64,000 bases of DNA from Hoeflea sp. YIM 152468 (GCF_029210485.1 NZ_JARGET010000014.1:1-64000), one strand, 5' to 3'. Counted from the stretch's first letter, positions 11,396 through 19,802 are shown. Numbers and translations: made by a program. The notes: a model not told the origin generated them from the sequence alone.

Positions 11396-12145
11396 ATGAC
11401 TGCCCGCATCAGTTTTCTCGCGCTTGCGCTTCCAGTCCTGCTGGCCGCAGCCCATCCGGACCCAGCCCGGGCGAACGATCTTGCTGGCGTCGTCGAGCTG
11501 TTCACCAGCCAGGGCTGCTCGTCGTGCCCGCCGGCGGATGCGGAACTCTCACGCCTGGCCGAGACCGGCGAGGTGCTGGCGCTGAGCTATCACGTCGATT
11601 ACTGGAACTACCTCGGATGGGCCGACACCTTGTCGAGCAAGGCCAATACCGACAGGCAATATGGCTATGCCAAATCGTTCCGGCGCAACAATGTCTACAC
11701 ACCGCAGGCGGTCATCAACGGCCAGGACCACGCCAATGGCGCCGACGGCGCCGCTGTCATGGCGATCCTCACCAAGCTCTCGTCCATCGGCGCCGGACTG
11801 TCGGTCGAGGTCAACGCCAGCATGGGCGCGGACCAGCTCAACATTTCGGTCGGCGCCGGCGAAGGCAAAGCCGATATTGTGGTGGTCTATTTTGACGAAG
11901 CCACAACGGTGCAGATCAAGCGGGGCGAGAACGCCGGCCAGTCCATCACCTATCGCAACAGCGTGCGCGACATGGAAACCGTCGGCATGTGGGAGGGCAA
12001 GGCGATGAGCCTGAAACTGCCGCCATCGGTGCTTTCGGCCCATCCCGGCCGCGGCTGCGCCATCTTGCTTCAGATCGTCGGCAACAACGGCACGCCAGGC
12101 CGGATTCTCGGCGCGGCACTCATCGAATCACCCAACCCCACATAA
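11396..12145 (+). CDS. DUF1223 thioredoxin-like exported protein
   Basis: A 249-residue DUF1223 family protein. The ATG at 11396 gives a standard Sec signal peptide (MTARISFLALALPVLLAAA, cleavage near ARA/ND), so in-frame ATGs at 11360 and 11270 are not preferred. The mature protein opens VVELFTSQGCSSCPPAD, a thioredoxin-like CxxC redox motif, with the family-specific HVDYWNYLGW and YTPQAVINGQ. It likely acts in the periplasm as a redox protein, but no substrate is known. It commonly follows acnA in Rhizobiales. Confidence 0.9.
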   Translation: MTARISFLALALPVLLAAAHPDPARANDLAGVVELFTSQGCSSCPPADAELSRLAETGEVLALSYHVDYWNYLGWADTLSSKANTDRQYGYAKSFRRNNVYTPQAVINGQDHANGADGAAVMAILTKLSSIGAGLSVEVNASMGADQLNISVGAGEGKADIVVVYFDEATTVQIKRGENAGQSITYRNSVRDMETVGMWEGKAMSLKLPPSVLSAHPGRGCAILLQIVGNNGTPGRILGAALIESPNPT

Positions 12146-12171
12146 AAATGGACCGGCCAGAAGCCGGTCCA
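12143..12171 (-). terminator. Leftward intrinsic terminator
   Basis: Read on the minus strand, TGGACCGGC-TTCTG-GCCGGTCCA is a perfect 9-bp stem with a 5-nt loop, followed by TTTTTATG. In the plus direction no T run follows, so it terminates leftward transcription. No leftward protein gene ends here: DUF2794 to the right is on the plus strand, and the nearest minus-strand gene ends at 13008. Confidence 0.8.
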
Positions 12172-12603
12172 GTTCGGGGTATTGGGGACGTTGCCTCGCG
12201 CTTGGGCCGGGGGGAGTAAGCCGTTTCGCGCTTGTGCCAGGCAAACCGACGCAACCGGGGAACAGGTTGAAGCGGGTGTGCCAAGGCGAAGATCCGTCCC
12301 GGGGACTCCGAGGGGCTGGGGGGCTGATATACCGAAGTCCCCGGTTCGAACCGTCTGAGGCAACACCGCAACAATCCGGGTCAAATCCGGCAAACGTTGG
12401 GCTGAAAAGCGGCCCAAATGCGCCCGCAGCCAATTTTGCGCGGCCGCGCGGTAAACAACGGCTACGACTTGCAGCGTTCTGTGATGGTGCGGTGCGGCAT
12501 CGAGCCCCTCGTCTATTTCCGATCTCTAATTTGTCATCCGCGCTTGAATTTGTGGATATGTCAGGCACACTGACGAGATGAGCAATGACGTGCGGTTCAG
12601 ATA
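12146..12603. other. 458-bp DUF1223-DUF2794 intergenic region
   Basis: It holds the leftward terminator and candidate RNA described separately, a 12-bp palindrome CGGTTCGAACCG at 12342-12353, and two imperfect copies of TCGCGCTTG-TGCC about 32 bp apart (near 12194 and 12225). The part from 12360 to 12603 should carry the DUF2794 promoter; nothing definite is seen there. Confidence 0.5.
12172..12353 (-). ncRNA. Candidate structured leftward RNA (unknown family)
   Basis: The DUF1223-DUF2794 gap has no convincing coding frame but several inverted repeats. CCGGGGACT at 12299-12307 pairs with AGTCCCCGG at 12336-12344. On the minus strand this stem extends by a G-U and a C-G pair to 11 bp, whereas on the plus strand the same position is a C-A mismatch, which favours a leftward RNA. 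A CAACC/GGTTG stem is at 12252-12269, and a GTTGC/GGCAAC pair encloses 12190-12255. The whole ends in the leftward terminator at 12143-12171. It matches no tmRNA, 6S, SRP or RNase P signature that I could recognise. Both ends are approximate and no promoter is evident. Confidence 0.4.
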
Positions 12604-13002
12604 ATGGCGGACGGTTCAGATTATCCGGCACGCCAAGGCACAAATCGATCGGCGGCGAACGCAGCCACAATTGATCTCAGCGAAGCCCGCCGCCGCAACA
12701 CCCCCGAGCTGATCACCTTTCAGCGGCGCGAACTGGATCTCATCCTCCGGATCTATGGCCGGATGGTGGCTGAAGGCCACTGGCGCGATTACGCCATCGA
12801 TCACCTGCGCGACCGGGCGATCTTTTCTGCCTTCCGCCGCACCAGCGAAGTGCCGCTCTACCGCATTGAGAAGGACCCCTCCAGGGCCCGCAAACAGGGC
12901 GCCTTCGCCATCATATCGGCGGCCGGGCTGGTGCTCAAACGCGGCCACGAACTCGAGATCGTGCTGAAATATTTCGACAAGGCGCCACGGCTGGTGCGCT
13001 GA
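12604..13002 (+). CDS. DUF2794 family protein
   Basis: A 132-residue DUF2794 protein, a family restricted largely to alphaproteobacteria and of unknown function. The conserved core is FQRRELDLILRIYGRMV, DYAIDHLRDRAIFSAFRR and PLYRIEK, with a low-complexity N-terminus of about 35 residues. No signal peptide, membrane segment or known catalytic motif is visible; it is likely cytosolic. It stands alone on the plus strand, convergent with the GNAT gene 5 bp away. Confidence 0.9.
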   Translation: MADGSDYPARQGTNRSAANAATIDLSEARRRNTPELITFQRRELDLILRIYGRMVAEGHWRDYAIDHLRDRAIFSAFRRTSEVPLYRIEKDPSRARKQGAFAIISAAGLVLKRGHELEIVLKYFDKAPRLVR

Positions 13003-13007
13003 CAGCG

Positions 13008-13559
13008 CTATCGGGAAAACAAGGTGCCCTGATAGCTCAGCGGGTCCGGATCGGTGGCCTTGCCCGCGCCAAGCGGCCTTTGCATGAACACCGTATCAAG
13101 CCAGCGCCCGTGCTTGTGACCGGCGCCGGAAATCATCCCGCAATGGACGAAGCCCGCCTTGTGGTGCACCGCGATCGAGGCCGGATCAGCGCCGCCAATC
13201 ACCGCCACCATCTGCCGGAACCCGAGCGTTTCGCAGCGGCCGATCAGCGCGTCGAGCAGCGCCCGGCCGACACCCTGCCCGCGCGCTTCCGGCGCCAGAT
13301 AGATCGAATCCTCCACCAGCCAGCGATAGGCGGGTCTGGTGCGGAACGCCGAAGCATAGGCATAGCCAAGGACCGTGCCGTCTCCGGCTGCAGCGATCAG
13401 ATAGGGGTAACCGCTGCCGGTGATGGCGGCCATCCGCCGCTCCATCTCGGCCACGTCAGGGGCCACAAGCTCATAGCTGGCCACGCCATCGACGACGCTG
13501 CCGGTGTAGATGCTTGTGATCCCGGTCAGATCCGAAAGTGTCGCGTCGCGGATGATCAT
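13008..13559 (-). CDS. GNAT N-acetyltransferase (Pat/Bar-like)
   Basis: A 183-residue GNAT acetyltransferase close to the phosphinothricin/methionine-sulfone acetyltransferase group: opening IRDATLSDLTGITSIY, central YRWLVEDSIYLAPEARGQGVGRALLD with the acetyl-CoA loop RGQGVG, and HHKAGFVHCGMISGAGHKHGR (typical of Pat/Bar/YncA). Acetylation of an amino-acid analogue is the likely activity; the natural substrate is uncertain. It is preceded on the same strand by a terminator at 13618-13645, so it is transcribed separately from the BI-1 gene. Confidence 0.9.
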   Translation of the reverse strand: MIIRDATLSDLTGITSIYTGSVVDGVASYELVAPDVAEMERRMAAITGSGYPYLIAAAGDGTVLGYAYASAFRTRPAYRWLVEDSIYLAPEARGQGVGRALLDALIGRCETLGFRQMVAVIGGADPASIAVHHKAGFVHCGMISGAGHKHGRWLDTVFMQRPLGAGKATDPDPLSYQGTLFSR

Positions 13560-13617
13560 GGCTGCTGGTCCGGTGGGTCAGGCGTCCGGTGTATCGCTCC
13601 GCAGGACCGCCGCCAAC

Positions 13618-13645
13618 AAAAAAGGCGGCCCGAAGACCGCCTTTT
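13618..13645. terminator. Terminator between BI-1 and GNAT genes
   Basis: AAAGGCGG and CCGCCTTT pair into an 8-bp stem with an 8-nt loop, flanked by an A run on the left and a T run on the right, so it can work on either strand. Its likely job is to end the leftward BI-1 transcript, whose stop is about 20 bp away. Confidence 0.87.
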
Positions 13646-13666
13646 TCCGGATCATTGCCGCAACGG

Positions 13667-14443
13667 CTACTCGCGATTGCCGAGGAAGTGCAGCAGGAAC
13701 ATGAACAGGTTGATGAAGTCGAGATACAGACGCAGCGCGCCCATGATCGCCTTGCGGCCGGCGGAGGCGTCGGAATCACCTTCGTAATACATCGACTTGA
13801 TCTGCTGTGTGTCATAGGCGGTCAGGCCGGCGAAAATCAGCACACCGATGGCCGAGACGGCGAACTGCAACGCGCTCGACTGCAGGAAGATGTTGACCAC
13901 CATCGCGATGATCAGGCCGAACAGGCCCATCATCAGGAACGACCCCATCGCCGACAGGTCCTTCTTGGTGGTGTAGCCGTAAAGCGACAGCGCACCGAAC
14001 GAAGCGGCGGTGACGAAGAAGGTCTGCGTGATCGATGCGCCGGTATAGACCAGGAAGATCGACGACAGCGAGACGCCCATCAGCGCCGCAAACACCCAGA
14101 ACGTGGTCTGTGCGGCGGAGACGCTCATTTTCTCGATACGGGCGCTCAGGAAGAACACCATGCCCAGCGGCGCCAGCATCACCACCCATTTGAGCGGGGA
14201 TCCGTAGAGCGCGGCGCCCAGGCCGGTCAGCATTTTGCCGTTGCCCAGTTGCGCCACGGCGGAAGCCGGATCGTTGGTTGTAGCAAACAGTGCGATGGCA
14301 TACGCGGCGACACCGGTGATGCCAAGACCCATTGCCATGAGATTGTAAACGCGGAGCATGTAGGCGCGAAGGCCTTCATCAATGGCAGCACCTGCGTGGG
14401 CGCCATTCGCTACGCGAACATTCGAATTGCGAAAGTCAGCCAT
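13667..14443 (-). CDS. Bax inhibitor-1 (YbhL/YccA) family membrane protein
   Basis: A 258-residue BI-1/YccA family protein with about seven membrane helices starting near residue 30 and ending IMGALRLYLDFINLFMFLLHFLG, the conserved C-terminal helix with its Asp. The hallmark TAYDTQQIK is near residue 210. Family members conduct or sense Ca2+/H+ or interact with FtsH in other bacteria; the role here is inferred only. Its roughly 90-nt 5' leader has hairpins resembling the ybhL leader reported in alphaproteobacteria (14444-14530). Confidence 0.93.
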   Translation of the reverse strand: MADFRNSNVRVANGAHAGAAIDEGLRAYMLRVYNLMAMGLGITGVAAYAIALFATTNDPASAVAQLGNGKMLTGLGAALYGSPLKWVVMLAPLGMVFFLSARIEKMSVSAAQTTFWVFAALMGVSLSSIFLVYTGASITQTFFVTAASFGALSLYGYTTKKDLSAMGSFLMMGLFGLIIAMVVNIFLQSSALQFAVSAIGVLIFAGLTAYDTQQIKSMYYEGDSDASAGRKAIMGALRLYLDFINLFMFLLHFLGNRE

Positions 14444-14530
14444 GTTTTCCTCTTATATAAGCCCCGGTAATGATTACGGTGTCGGGCGGTAATCGCCCAG
14501 GCGCCGCTGCGAAGCTTCAGCATGCGTTTG
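14444..14530 (-). promoter_or_regulatory. Candidate ybhL leader RNA upstream of BI-1 gene
   Basis: The leader of the BI-1/YbhL gene contains GGGCG-ATTAC-CGCCC (14484-14498), a 5-bp hairpin, followed by CCGTAATCATTACCGG (14464-14479), an imperfect inverted repeat that shares the ATTACCG word with the first hairpin. It is directly upstream of the start codon. A structured ybhL leader is known from Rhizobiales in exactly this position; I match it by location and hairpin layout, not by alignment to a model. Boundaries are approximate. Confidence 0.5.
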
Positions 14531-14627
14531 TACAATATGAGGACGATCAGGGCCCACGGCAAGACCCTTGATGATTCAAGTTGGAAGAAAAGCTGCCCAA
14601 ATGCTTAATGTTTAAACCGGTTTGGCC

Positions 14628-17201
14628 TTAAAGCTCGCGCAAGACAGGCGCGGCTTTTTGTCCAAGCACCCGCCAGGTGCCGATCAAACCGATGCCGACG
14701 GTCAGCACCAGGGCGCCGGCCAGCGTTGCAAGCGCGATATCGGGCATGAATTGCGACGGCAATGTCATGATCCGGCTGACCACGAACCAGGCCGCGACAC
14801 CGCCAAAGGCCAGCGCGAAAAGCGCCGTGGCGAGACCGAGCAGTCCATATTCGTAGACATAGGCGCGAATCAGCGTTGCCCGCGTGGCCCCAAGCGTCTT
14901 GAGCACCACGGCATCATGAATCCGCGACCGGTTGCCCGCAGCCAGAGCACCGGCCAGCACCAGCACCGAAGCCACCAGCGCCACCAGCGCCGCGGCACGG
15001 ATGGCAATGCCGATCTGGCCGACCAGACGATTGGCCAGTTCCAGCGCGTCCTTGACCCTGACACTGGTGATTGTCGGATAGGCCTGGGTCACAGCCCGCA
15101 GGATTTCGCCTTCCAGAGCCGCATTGGCACCGGGATCGAACAGCGTCGCCATCCAGGAATGCGGCGCGCCGGCAAAGGTGTTGGGTGAAAACACCATGAC
15201 GAAATTGATCGACAGCGATTCCCATTCCACGTCGCGCAGATTGGCGATCCGCGCGGTGATCGAACGGCCAAGCACCGAGACGGTGATGGTGTCGCCGACA
15301 GAAAGGCCGATCTCGCCCGCCTCTTCGGCCGAAAACGACACCAGCGGTTCACCCTGATAATCCGGCGCCCACCATTGGCCTTGGGCCAGTCTGGAATTTT
15401 CCGGCTGGTTTTTCGCATAGGTGATGCCGCGGTCACCCCTGAGCACCCAGCGCGCTTCGGCCGGCACATTCTGCTCATTGACCTCTTCGCCCTTGAGCTG
15501 GGTGATGCGCCCGCGCAGCATCGGCACCTTGATGATCTTGCCGCCCGGCGCCAGCTCGGACACCACCTGATCGAACCCGTCGATCTCGCTCGACTGGATG
15601 TCGACAAAGAAGAAGTTCGGCGCCCGCTCGGGCAGATTGCCCGACAATTCCCGCCTCAGATTGGTATCAATCAGCGCCAGAGTCACCAGAAGCGCAAGGC
15701 CCAGACCCAGCGACAGCACCACCGACGGGGTCAGCGCGCCGGGACGGTGAATGTTGCCGATGGCCAGTCTGAGCGGCGTCGAGCGCACCGCAGGCCAGCG
15801 TCTGGCGATCATCTGCACCGCATGGCCGACAAGCCTGAGCACACCGAACGCCACGATCACCGCCAAAACGAAGACGCCGGCAATGCGGCGGTCATCGGCA
15901 AACCAGATGGCGGCGACGCCGAGGCCGGACAGTGTCAGCCCGGCGACCAGCAGATAGGGCCAGCCCGGCAGACCGCCGGTCTCGAACCCCTGCTGGCGGA
16001 ACAGTGCCGTTGCCGGCACCGCGCCGGCCCGGCCAAGCGGCAGGATCGCAAAGGCAAACGCCGTCGCCTGCCCGAACCCCGCCGCCACGGCCAGCGACGC
16101 GGGATAGAAGGAGGCGCTGACGGCGATCGGAATGATGCCCGAGAGCGCCCCCGCTGCCAGAAACGGCGTGACCGCGCCGAGCGCAAGCCCGATCACAACA
16201 CCGAAGGCAGCAATCAGCATCACCTGAATCAGATAGATCGCCACCACCAGCCTGGCCGGCGCACCGACACATTTGAGCGTCGCGATCACACCGCGCTTGC
16301 TTTCGAGCCAGGCCCGCACGGAATTGGCAATGCCGACGCCGCCGACAATCAGCGCCGTCAGCCCGACAAGAGTGAGAAACTGCGAGAACCGTTCGATGTT
16401 CCGGGTCAGCGACGGCGCCGCATTTGCACTGGTGCGGATCTGCCAGTCGGCGTCGGGAAAGCGGCTGACCGCTTCATCGCGCAGGGCCGCGAGATCCCGG
16501 GCGCTGACGCCACCGTCAAGCCGCACACGGTAGCTGTATTCGACCAGGCTGCCCGGCCGGATCAGCCCGGCGGCATCCAGCGCGGCACGCGACAGCATCA
16601 GCCGCGGCGCAAAGCCGAAGCCTTCCGACAGCGCATCCGGTTCGGCGGCAATAACGCCGCGGATTTCCAGATTTGCCTGACCGACGAGTACCCTGTCACC
16701 CACTTCCAGTCCGAGCCGGTCGAGCAGGATCTCAGCCACCGCCGCGCCATGGATACCATCCCGGGGCGCCAACAGCTCGCCAATCGGCATCGCCGGTACC
16801 GACTCGATGTCACCATAGAGCGGATAGGCGCCGTCGACAGCCCTGAGTTCGACAAGCGATTGGTCCGACCCGTCGGGCTTGCGCGCCATGGTACGCATGT
16901 TGGCGCCCGCCGAAACGGTGCCCAGCTCATCGATATAGCTGCGCTCGGCCTCGCCGAGATCGCGGTTATCGCTCTCGAAGCGAATATCGCCGCCCAGAAT
17001 CGTCTGGCCTTCGGCCGCGATCGACCCGGTCATCATCTGCGACACCGAGTTCACCCCGGCAATCGCCGCGGTGCCGAGCGCCACGCAGGCGACAAAGATG
17101 TAAAATCCGGACAGGCCGCCACGCAACTCGCGCAGCGCCAGCCGCGCCGCCAGTCCCAGACGCAACCTGTTTGCCGCTGGGGCCGCAGAGACCGGACCCA
17201 T
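14628..17201 (-). CDS. ybbP: FtsX-like ABC transporter permease (YbbP type)
   Basis: An 857-residue permease of the FtsX/MacB superfamily, YbbP type, with two FtsX modules. An N-terminal membrane helix (about residues 30-50) leads to a periplasmic domain, then three helices (about 240-380), a central membrane part, a second periplasmic domain and a final FtsX helix triplet. The start at 17201 overlaps the ATPase stop by one base (TGATG), so the earlier in-frame ATG at 17282 is rejected. With YbbA it forms an ABC complex, and with divergent tesA the locus mirrors the E. coli tesA-ybbA-ybbP arrangement. The substrate is unknown. Confidence 0.92.
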   Translation of the reverse strand: MGPVSAAPAANRLRLGLAARLALRELRGGLSGFYIFVACVALGTAAIAGVNSVSQMMTGSIAAEGQTILGGDIRFESDNRDLGEAERSYIDELGTVSAGANMRTMARKPDGSDQSLVELRAVDGAYPLYGDIESVPAMPIGELLAPRDGIHGAAVAEILLDRLGLEVGDRVLVGQANLEIRGVIAAEPDALSEGFGFAPRLMLSRAALDAAGLIRPGSLVEYSYRVRLDGGVSARDLAALRDEAVSRFPDADWQIRTSANAAPSLTRNIERFSQFLTLVGLTALIVGGVGIANSVRAWLESKRGVIATLKCVGAPARLVVAIYLIQVMLIAAFGVVIGLALGAVTPFLAAGALSGIIPIAVSASFYPASLAVAAGFGQATAFAFAILPLGRAGAVPATALFRQQGFETGGLPGWPYLLVAGLTLSGLGVAAIWFADDRRIAGVFVLAVIVAFGVLRLVGHAVQMIARRWPAVRSTPLRLAIGNIHRPGALTPSVVLSLGLGLALLVTLALIDTNLRRELSGNLPERAPNFFFVDIQSSEIDGFDQVVSELAPGGKIIKVPMLRGRITQLKGEEVNEQNVPAEARWVLRGDRGITYAKNQPENSRLAQGQWWAPDYQGEPLVSFSAEEAGEIGLSVGDTITVSVLGRSITARIANLRDVEWESLSINFVMVFSPNTFAGAPHSWMATLFDPGANAALEGEILRAVTQAYPTITSVRVKDALELANRLVGQIGIAIRAAALVALVASVLVLAGALAAGNRSRIHDAVVLKTLGATRATLIRAYVYEYGLLGLATALFALAFGGVAAWFVVSRIMTLPSQFMPDIALATLAGALVLTVGIGLIGTWRVLGQKAAPVLREL

Positions 17202-17920
17202 CAGGCGATGGCCTTGGCGCTGGCTGATTGATGGCCGTGATCGACAATCCGGCCGGAGCGCACCGCGATTTGGCGGTTGCACCGCCCGGCCAGCGTCACA
17301 TCATGCGTCACCAGCATCAAGGTGGTGCCGCGTTCGGCCTGTTTGGCAAACAGCAGGTCCGCGATCTGGCGTCCGGTTTCGCCGTCAAGATTTCCCGTCG
17401 GTTCATCCGCCACGATCAGCACCGGATCCGGCGCCAGCGCCCGGGCAATCGCCACCCGCTGCTGCTCGCCGCCCGAAAGTTGACCCGGATAATGGCTCAA
17501 ACGGTCTTCGAGGCCGACGGCGATCAGTTCCTCGCGCGCCCGCTCGAAGGCGTTGGCCTTGCCGGCGAGTTCCAGCGGCACGGCGACATTTTCAAGCGCG
17601 GTCATGTTGGGAATGAGATGAAATGACTGGAACACGATGCCGATCGAGCGGCCGCGCACGGCAGCCACGGCATCTTCGCCGAGATCATGCAGAGCGTGGT
17701 CCGCCACGTGAACCTCGCCAGAATCAAGCCGCTCGAGCCCGGCAACCACCATCAGGAGCGTGGATTTGCCCGATCCCGACGGCCCGACGATGCCGACCGA
17801 CTCGCCGCTGGTGATATCAATGTCGATGCCTTTGAGCACATGAACCGACGAAGCTCCGTTGCCGAGTGTCAGATTGGCCTGCCTCAAAGTGACAATGGAT
17901 TTGGCAATGGATTGAGACAC
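17201..17920 (-). CDS. ybbA: ABC transporter ATPase (YbbA/LolD-like)
   Basis: A 239-residue ABC ATPase of the LolD/MacB/YbbA group. Walker A is GPSGSGKST, the signature is LSGGEQQRVAIARAL, Walker B with the catalytic Glu is VLIVADEPTGNLD, and the switch His is in LVTHD. It is coupled to the YbbP-type permease through a TGATG junction and divergent from tesA by 95 bp. The complex probably drives a mechanotransmission or lipid-related step at the inner membrane; the substrate is inferred only from the tesA neighbourhood. Confidence 0.94.
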   Translation of the reverse strand: MSQSIAKSIVTLRQANLTLGNGASSVHVLKGIDIDITSGESVGIVGPSGSGKSTLLMVVAGLERLDSGEVHVADHALHDLGEDAVAAVRGRSIGIVFQSFHLIPNMTALENVAVPLELAGKANAFERAREELIAVGLEDRLSHYPGQLSGGEQQRVAIARALAPDPVLIVADEPTGNLDGETGRQIADLLFAKQAERGTTLMLVTHDVTLAGRCNRQIAVRSGRIVDHGHQSASAKAIA

Positions 17921-18015
17921 GGGCTGAACATCCTATATGGAAAGAAGCCGCCGGGCGTGAACCGGCTGACGTCAGGCACTTAGGGGCCATACCATGCACT
18001 TTAAAGGTTTGTCTC

Positions 18016-18657
18016 ATGCGTTTTAGGTCTTTGATCGTCGGCCTGGCAGTCAACTTCGGTATTCTCGCTTCATCCGCGACCGCCTTCGCCGAGGCTCAAA
18101 TCACCCTTGTCGGCTTCGGCGACAGCCTGATGGCAGCCTACAATCTGCAGGCTGACGAGGGGGTTCCGGCCCGGCTTCAGGCTGAACTCAACGCCCGCGG
18201 CCACGCTGTGGAGATCATCGATGCCGGTGTGTCAGGCGACACCACATCGGGCGGATTGGCGCGGCTCGACTGGTCGATTCCCGACGGCGTGGATGGCGTC
18301 ATACTCGAGCTTGGCGCCAACGACGCCCTGCGCGGCCTGCCACCGGCAAAAACCCGCGAAAATCTTGAAGCCATGATCGCAAGGCTGCAGCAGCGCGGCA
18401 TTGCAATCCTGCTTGCCGGCATGCTGGCCCCGCCCAATATGGGCGCGGAGTACGAAACCGCCTTCAACGCCATCTATCCCGACCTCGCCGCCAAATACGA
18501 CCTGGCGCTGTATCCTTTTTTCCTCGACGGCGTCACCGGCAATGCGGATCTGCTTCTCGGCGACGGAATGCATCCCAATGCCAACGGAATCAACGAGATG
18601 GTTGAACGCATCCTGCCCGTCGCCGAACAGTTTCTAGCCAGCATCAAGGTGGAATGA
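18016..18657 (+). CDS. tesA: Arylesterase / thioesterase I (SGNH hydrolase)
   Basis: A 213-residue exported SGNH/GDSL hydrolase, like TesA (thioesterase I, protease I, lysophospholipase L1). A signal peptide covers residues 1-25. Catalytic blocks are FGDSLMAAYNL (nucleophile Ser), DAGVSGDTTSGG (oxyanion Gly), LELGANDALRGLPP (Asn) and GDGMHPN (catalytic His). It hydrolyses acyl esters or thioesters in the periplasm. Divergent from ybbAP, as in many proteobacteria. Confidence 0.93.
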   Translation: MRFRSLIVGLAVNFGILASSATAFAEAQITLVGFGDSLMAAYNLQADEGVPARLQAELNARGHAVEIIDAGVSGDTTSGGLARLDWSIPDGVDGVILELGANDALRGLPPAKTRENLEAMIARLQQRGIAILLAGMLAPPNMGAEYETAFNAIYPDLAAKYDLALYPFFLDGVTGNADLLLGDGMHPNANGINEMVERILPVAEQFLASIKVE

Positions 18658-18750
18658 CGTTTCCGGATGTCAGACCCCGCGCTCCGGGTGCTTGCCCCAC
18701 AGCCTGTAGCGTGATTCGTTTGGGGCCTACGGTGATTCGGGGGACCAGCA

Positions 18751-19341
18751 ATGCCCAGACTTTTTACCGCACTCGAAATTCCACGGGAGGCGGTCCTGTC
18801 GCTCTCCCTTCTGCGCGGCGGATTGCCCGGCGCGCGTTGGCTCGATGTCGAGAATTACCACATCACCTTGCGCTTCATCGGCGATGTCGAGTGCCATACG
18901 GCGGATGAACTGATCGGCGCATTCGACCGGATTGACCGGCCGGTGTTTCCGCTGACGCTTTCGGGCGTGGGCGCATTCGGTTCAAAAAAGCCGCATTCGA
19001 TCTGGGCCGGGGTCGCCCCCTGCGCCGAACTCAAGGCTTTGCAGGCCGAGATCGAGCGGATCTGCCAGCGGCATGGCCTGCCGCCCGATCCGCGCCGCTT
19101 CTCGCCGCATGTCACGCTGGCGCGGCTGCGCAATGCGCGGGTGGCCGACGTGGTCAAATATCTCGGCGAACGGGGCGATTTCCGCACCTTGCCGTTCGAT
19201 GTCGGCCGTTTCGTCGTGATGTCGTCGCGCGAGTCGGTCGGCGGCGGGCCCTATCTCGTCGAGGAAGCCTATCCCCTGGGCTGGCGCAATTCACCGCCGA
19301 GCCTCGAGACCAGTTCGGTGCAGCCCTGGCGCAGCAGCTGA
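18751..19341 (+). CDS. thpR: RNA 2',3'-cyclic phosphodiesterase (2H family)
   Basis: A 196-residue 2H phosphoesterase of the ThpR/LigT family, which opens 2',3'-cyclic phosphate RNA ends. Both catalytic H-x-T/S-x motifs are present: HITL at residues 37-40 and HVTL at 120-123, with the family pieces MPRLFTALEIP and GVGAFGSKKPHSIWAG. The last 73 bp overlap, tail to tail, the end of the LMW phosphatase gene on the other strand, so both C-termini are constrained. Confidence 0.92.
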   Translation: MPRLFTALEIPREAVLSLSLLRGGLPGARWLDVENYHITLRFIGDVECHTADELIGAFDRIDRPVFPLTLSGVGAFGSKKPHSIWAGVAPCAELKALQAEIERICQRHGLPPDPRRFSPHVTLARLRNARVADVVKYLGERGDFRTLPFDVGRFVVMSSRESVGGGPYLVEEAYPLGWRNSPPSLETSSVQPWRSS

Positions 19342-19802
19342 TAAACATCTTCGAAGCCTTCGGCCCCGCCATGATAGGGATCAGGCACGTCGGCGCGGCT
19401 GCCGAGTGTGTGCTCGAGAAACAGAAAAATCCTGTCATGCCGGGATGAGGGCGCGCGGGCCCGCATGGTCGCCTCATTCGAACGGTCCATCGCAAAAATC
19501 ATGTCGTAGCGGTCATAATCATCGATCCTGACCTGCCGCGCCCGTTGTCCGGAGATGTCGACGCCGTGCCGAGCGGCGGTCTCCACCGACCGCGGATCAG
19601 GTGCACCGCCTTGATGCCAGTCACCGGTCCCGGCTGAATCAACGGCAACCAGATCGGCCAGCTGCGCCTCGGCGAGCCCCTGCCGGAAGATGCCCTCGGC
19701 CAGCGGCGAACGGCAAATGTTGCCCAGGCACACGAACAGAACCTGCAATTGCGCCTTCTCTTTGCCATCCAATACGCTAGATTTCATCATAAGCTTGCCC
19801 AT
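19269..19802 (-). CDS. Low-molecular-weight protein tyrosine phosphatase
   Basis: A 177-residue LMW-PTP. The catalytic P-loop is VCLGNICRSP (nucleophile Cys25, Arg31) and the general acid is in VPDPYHGG. The start is uncertain among ATGs at 19802, 19790 and 19787; the extra N-terminal 15 residues are not part of the fold. It overlaps thpR by 73 bp antisense. LMW-PTPs dephosphorylate tyrosine kinases of exopolysaccharide synthesis or small substrates; no such partner is adjacent, so the target is unknown. Confidence 0.93.
   Translation of the reverse strand: MGKLMMKSSVLDGKEKAQLQVLFVCLGNICRSPLAEGIFRQGLAEAQLADLVAVDSAGTGDWHQGGAPDPRSVETAARHGVDISGQRARQVRIDDYDRYDMIFAMDRSNEATMRARAPSSRHDRIFLFLEHTLGSRADVPDPYHGGAEGFEDVYQLLRQGCTELVSRLGGELRQPRG

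Noticed and set aside
12342-12353. tRNA or tmRNA T-arm at CGGTTCGAACCG
   Set aside because: The bases flanking the TTCGAAC loop do not form a T stem on either strand and no acceptor stem or tag frame is present.
15375-17231. Long plus-strand open frame opposite ybbP
   Set aside because: It is a 618-codon antisense shadow of the FtsX-like permease, rich in Arg/Gln/His with no domain resemblance; the minus-strand reading is fully supported.
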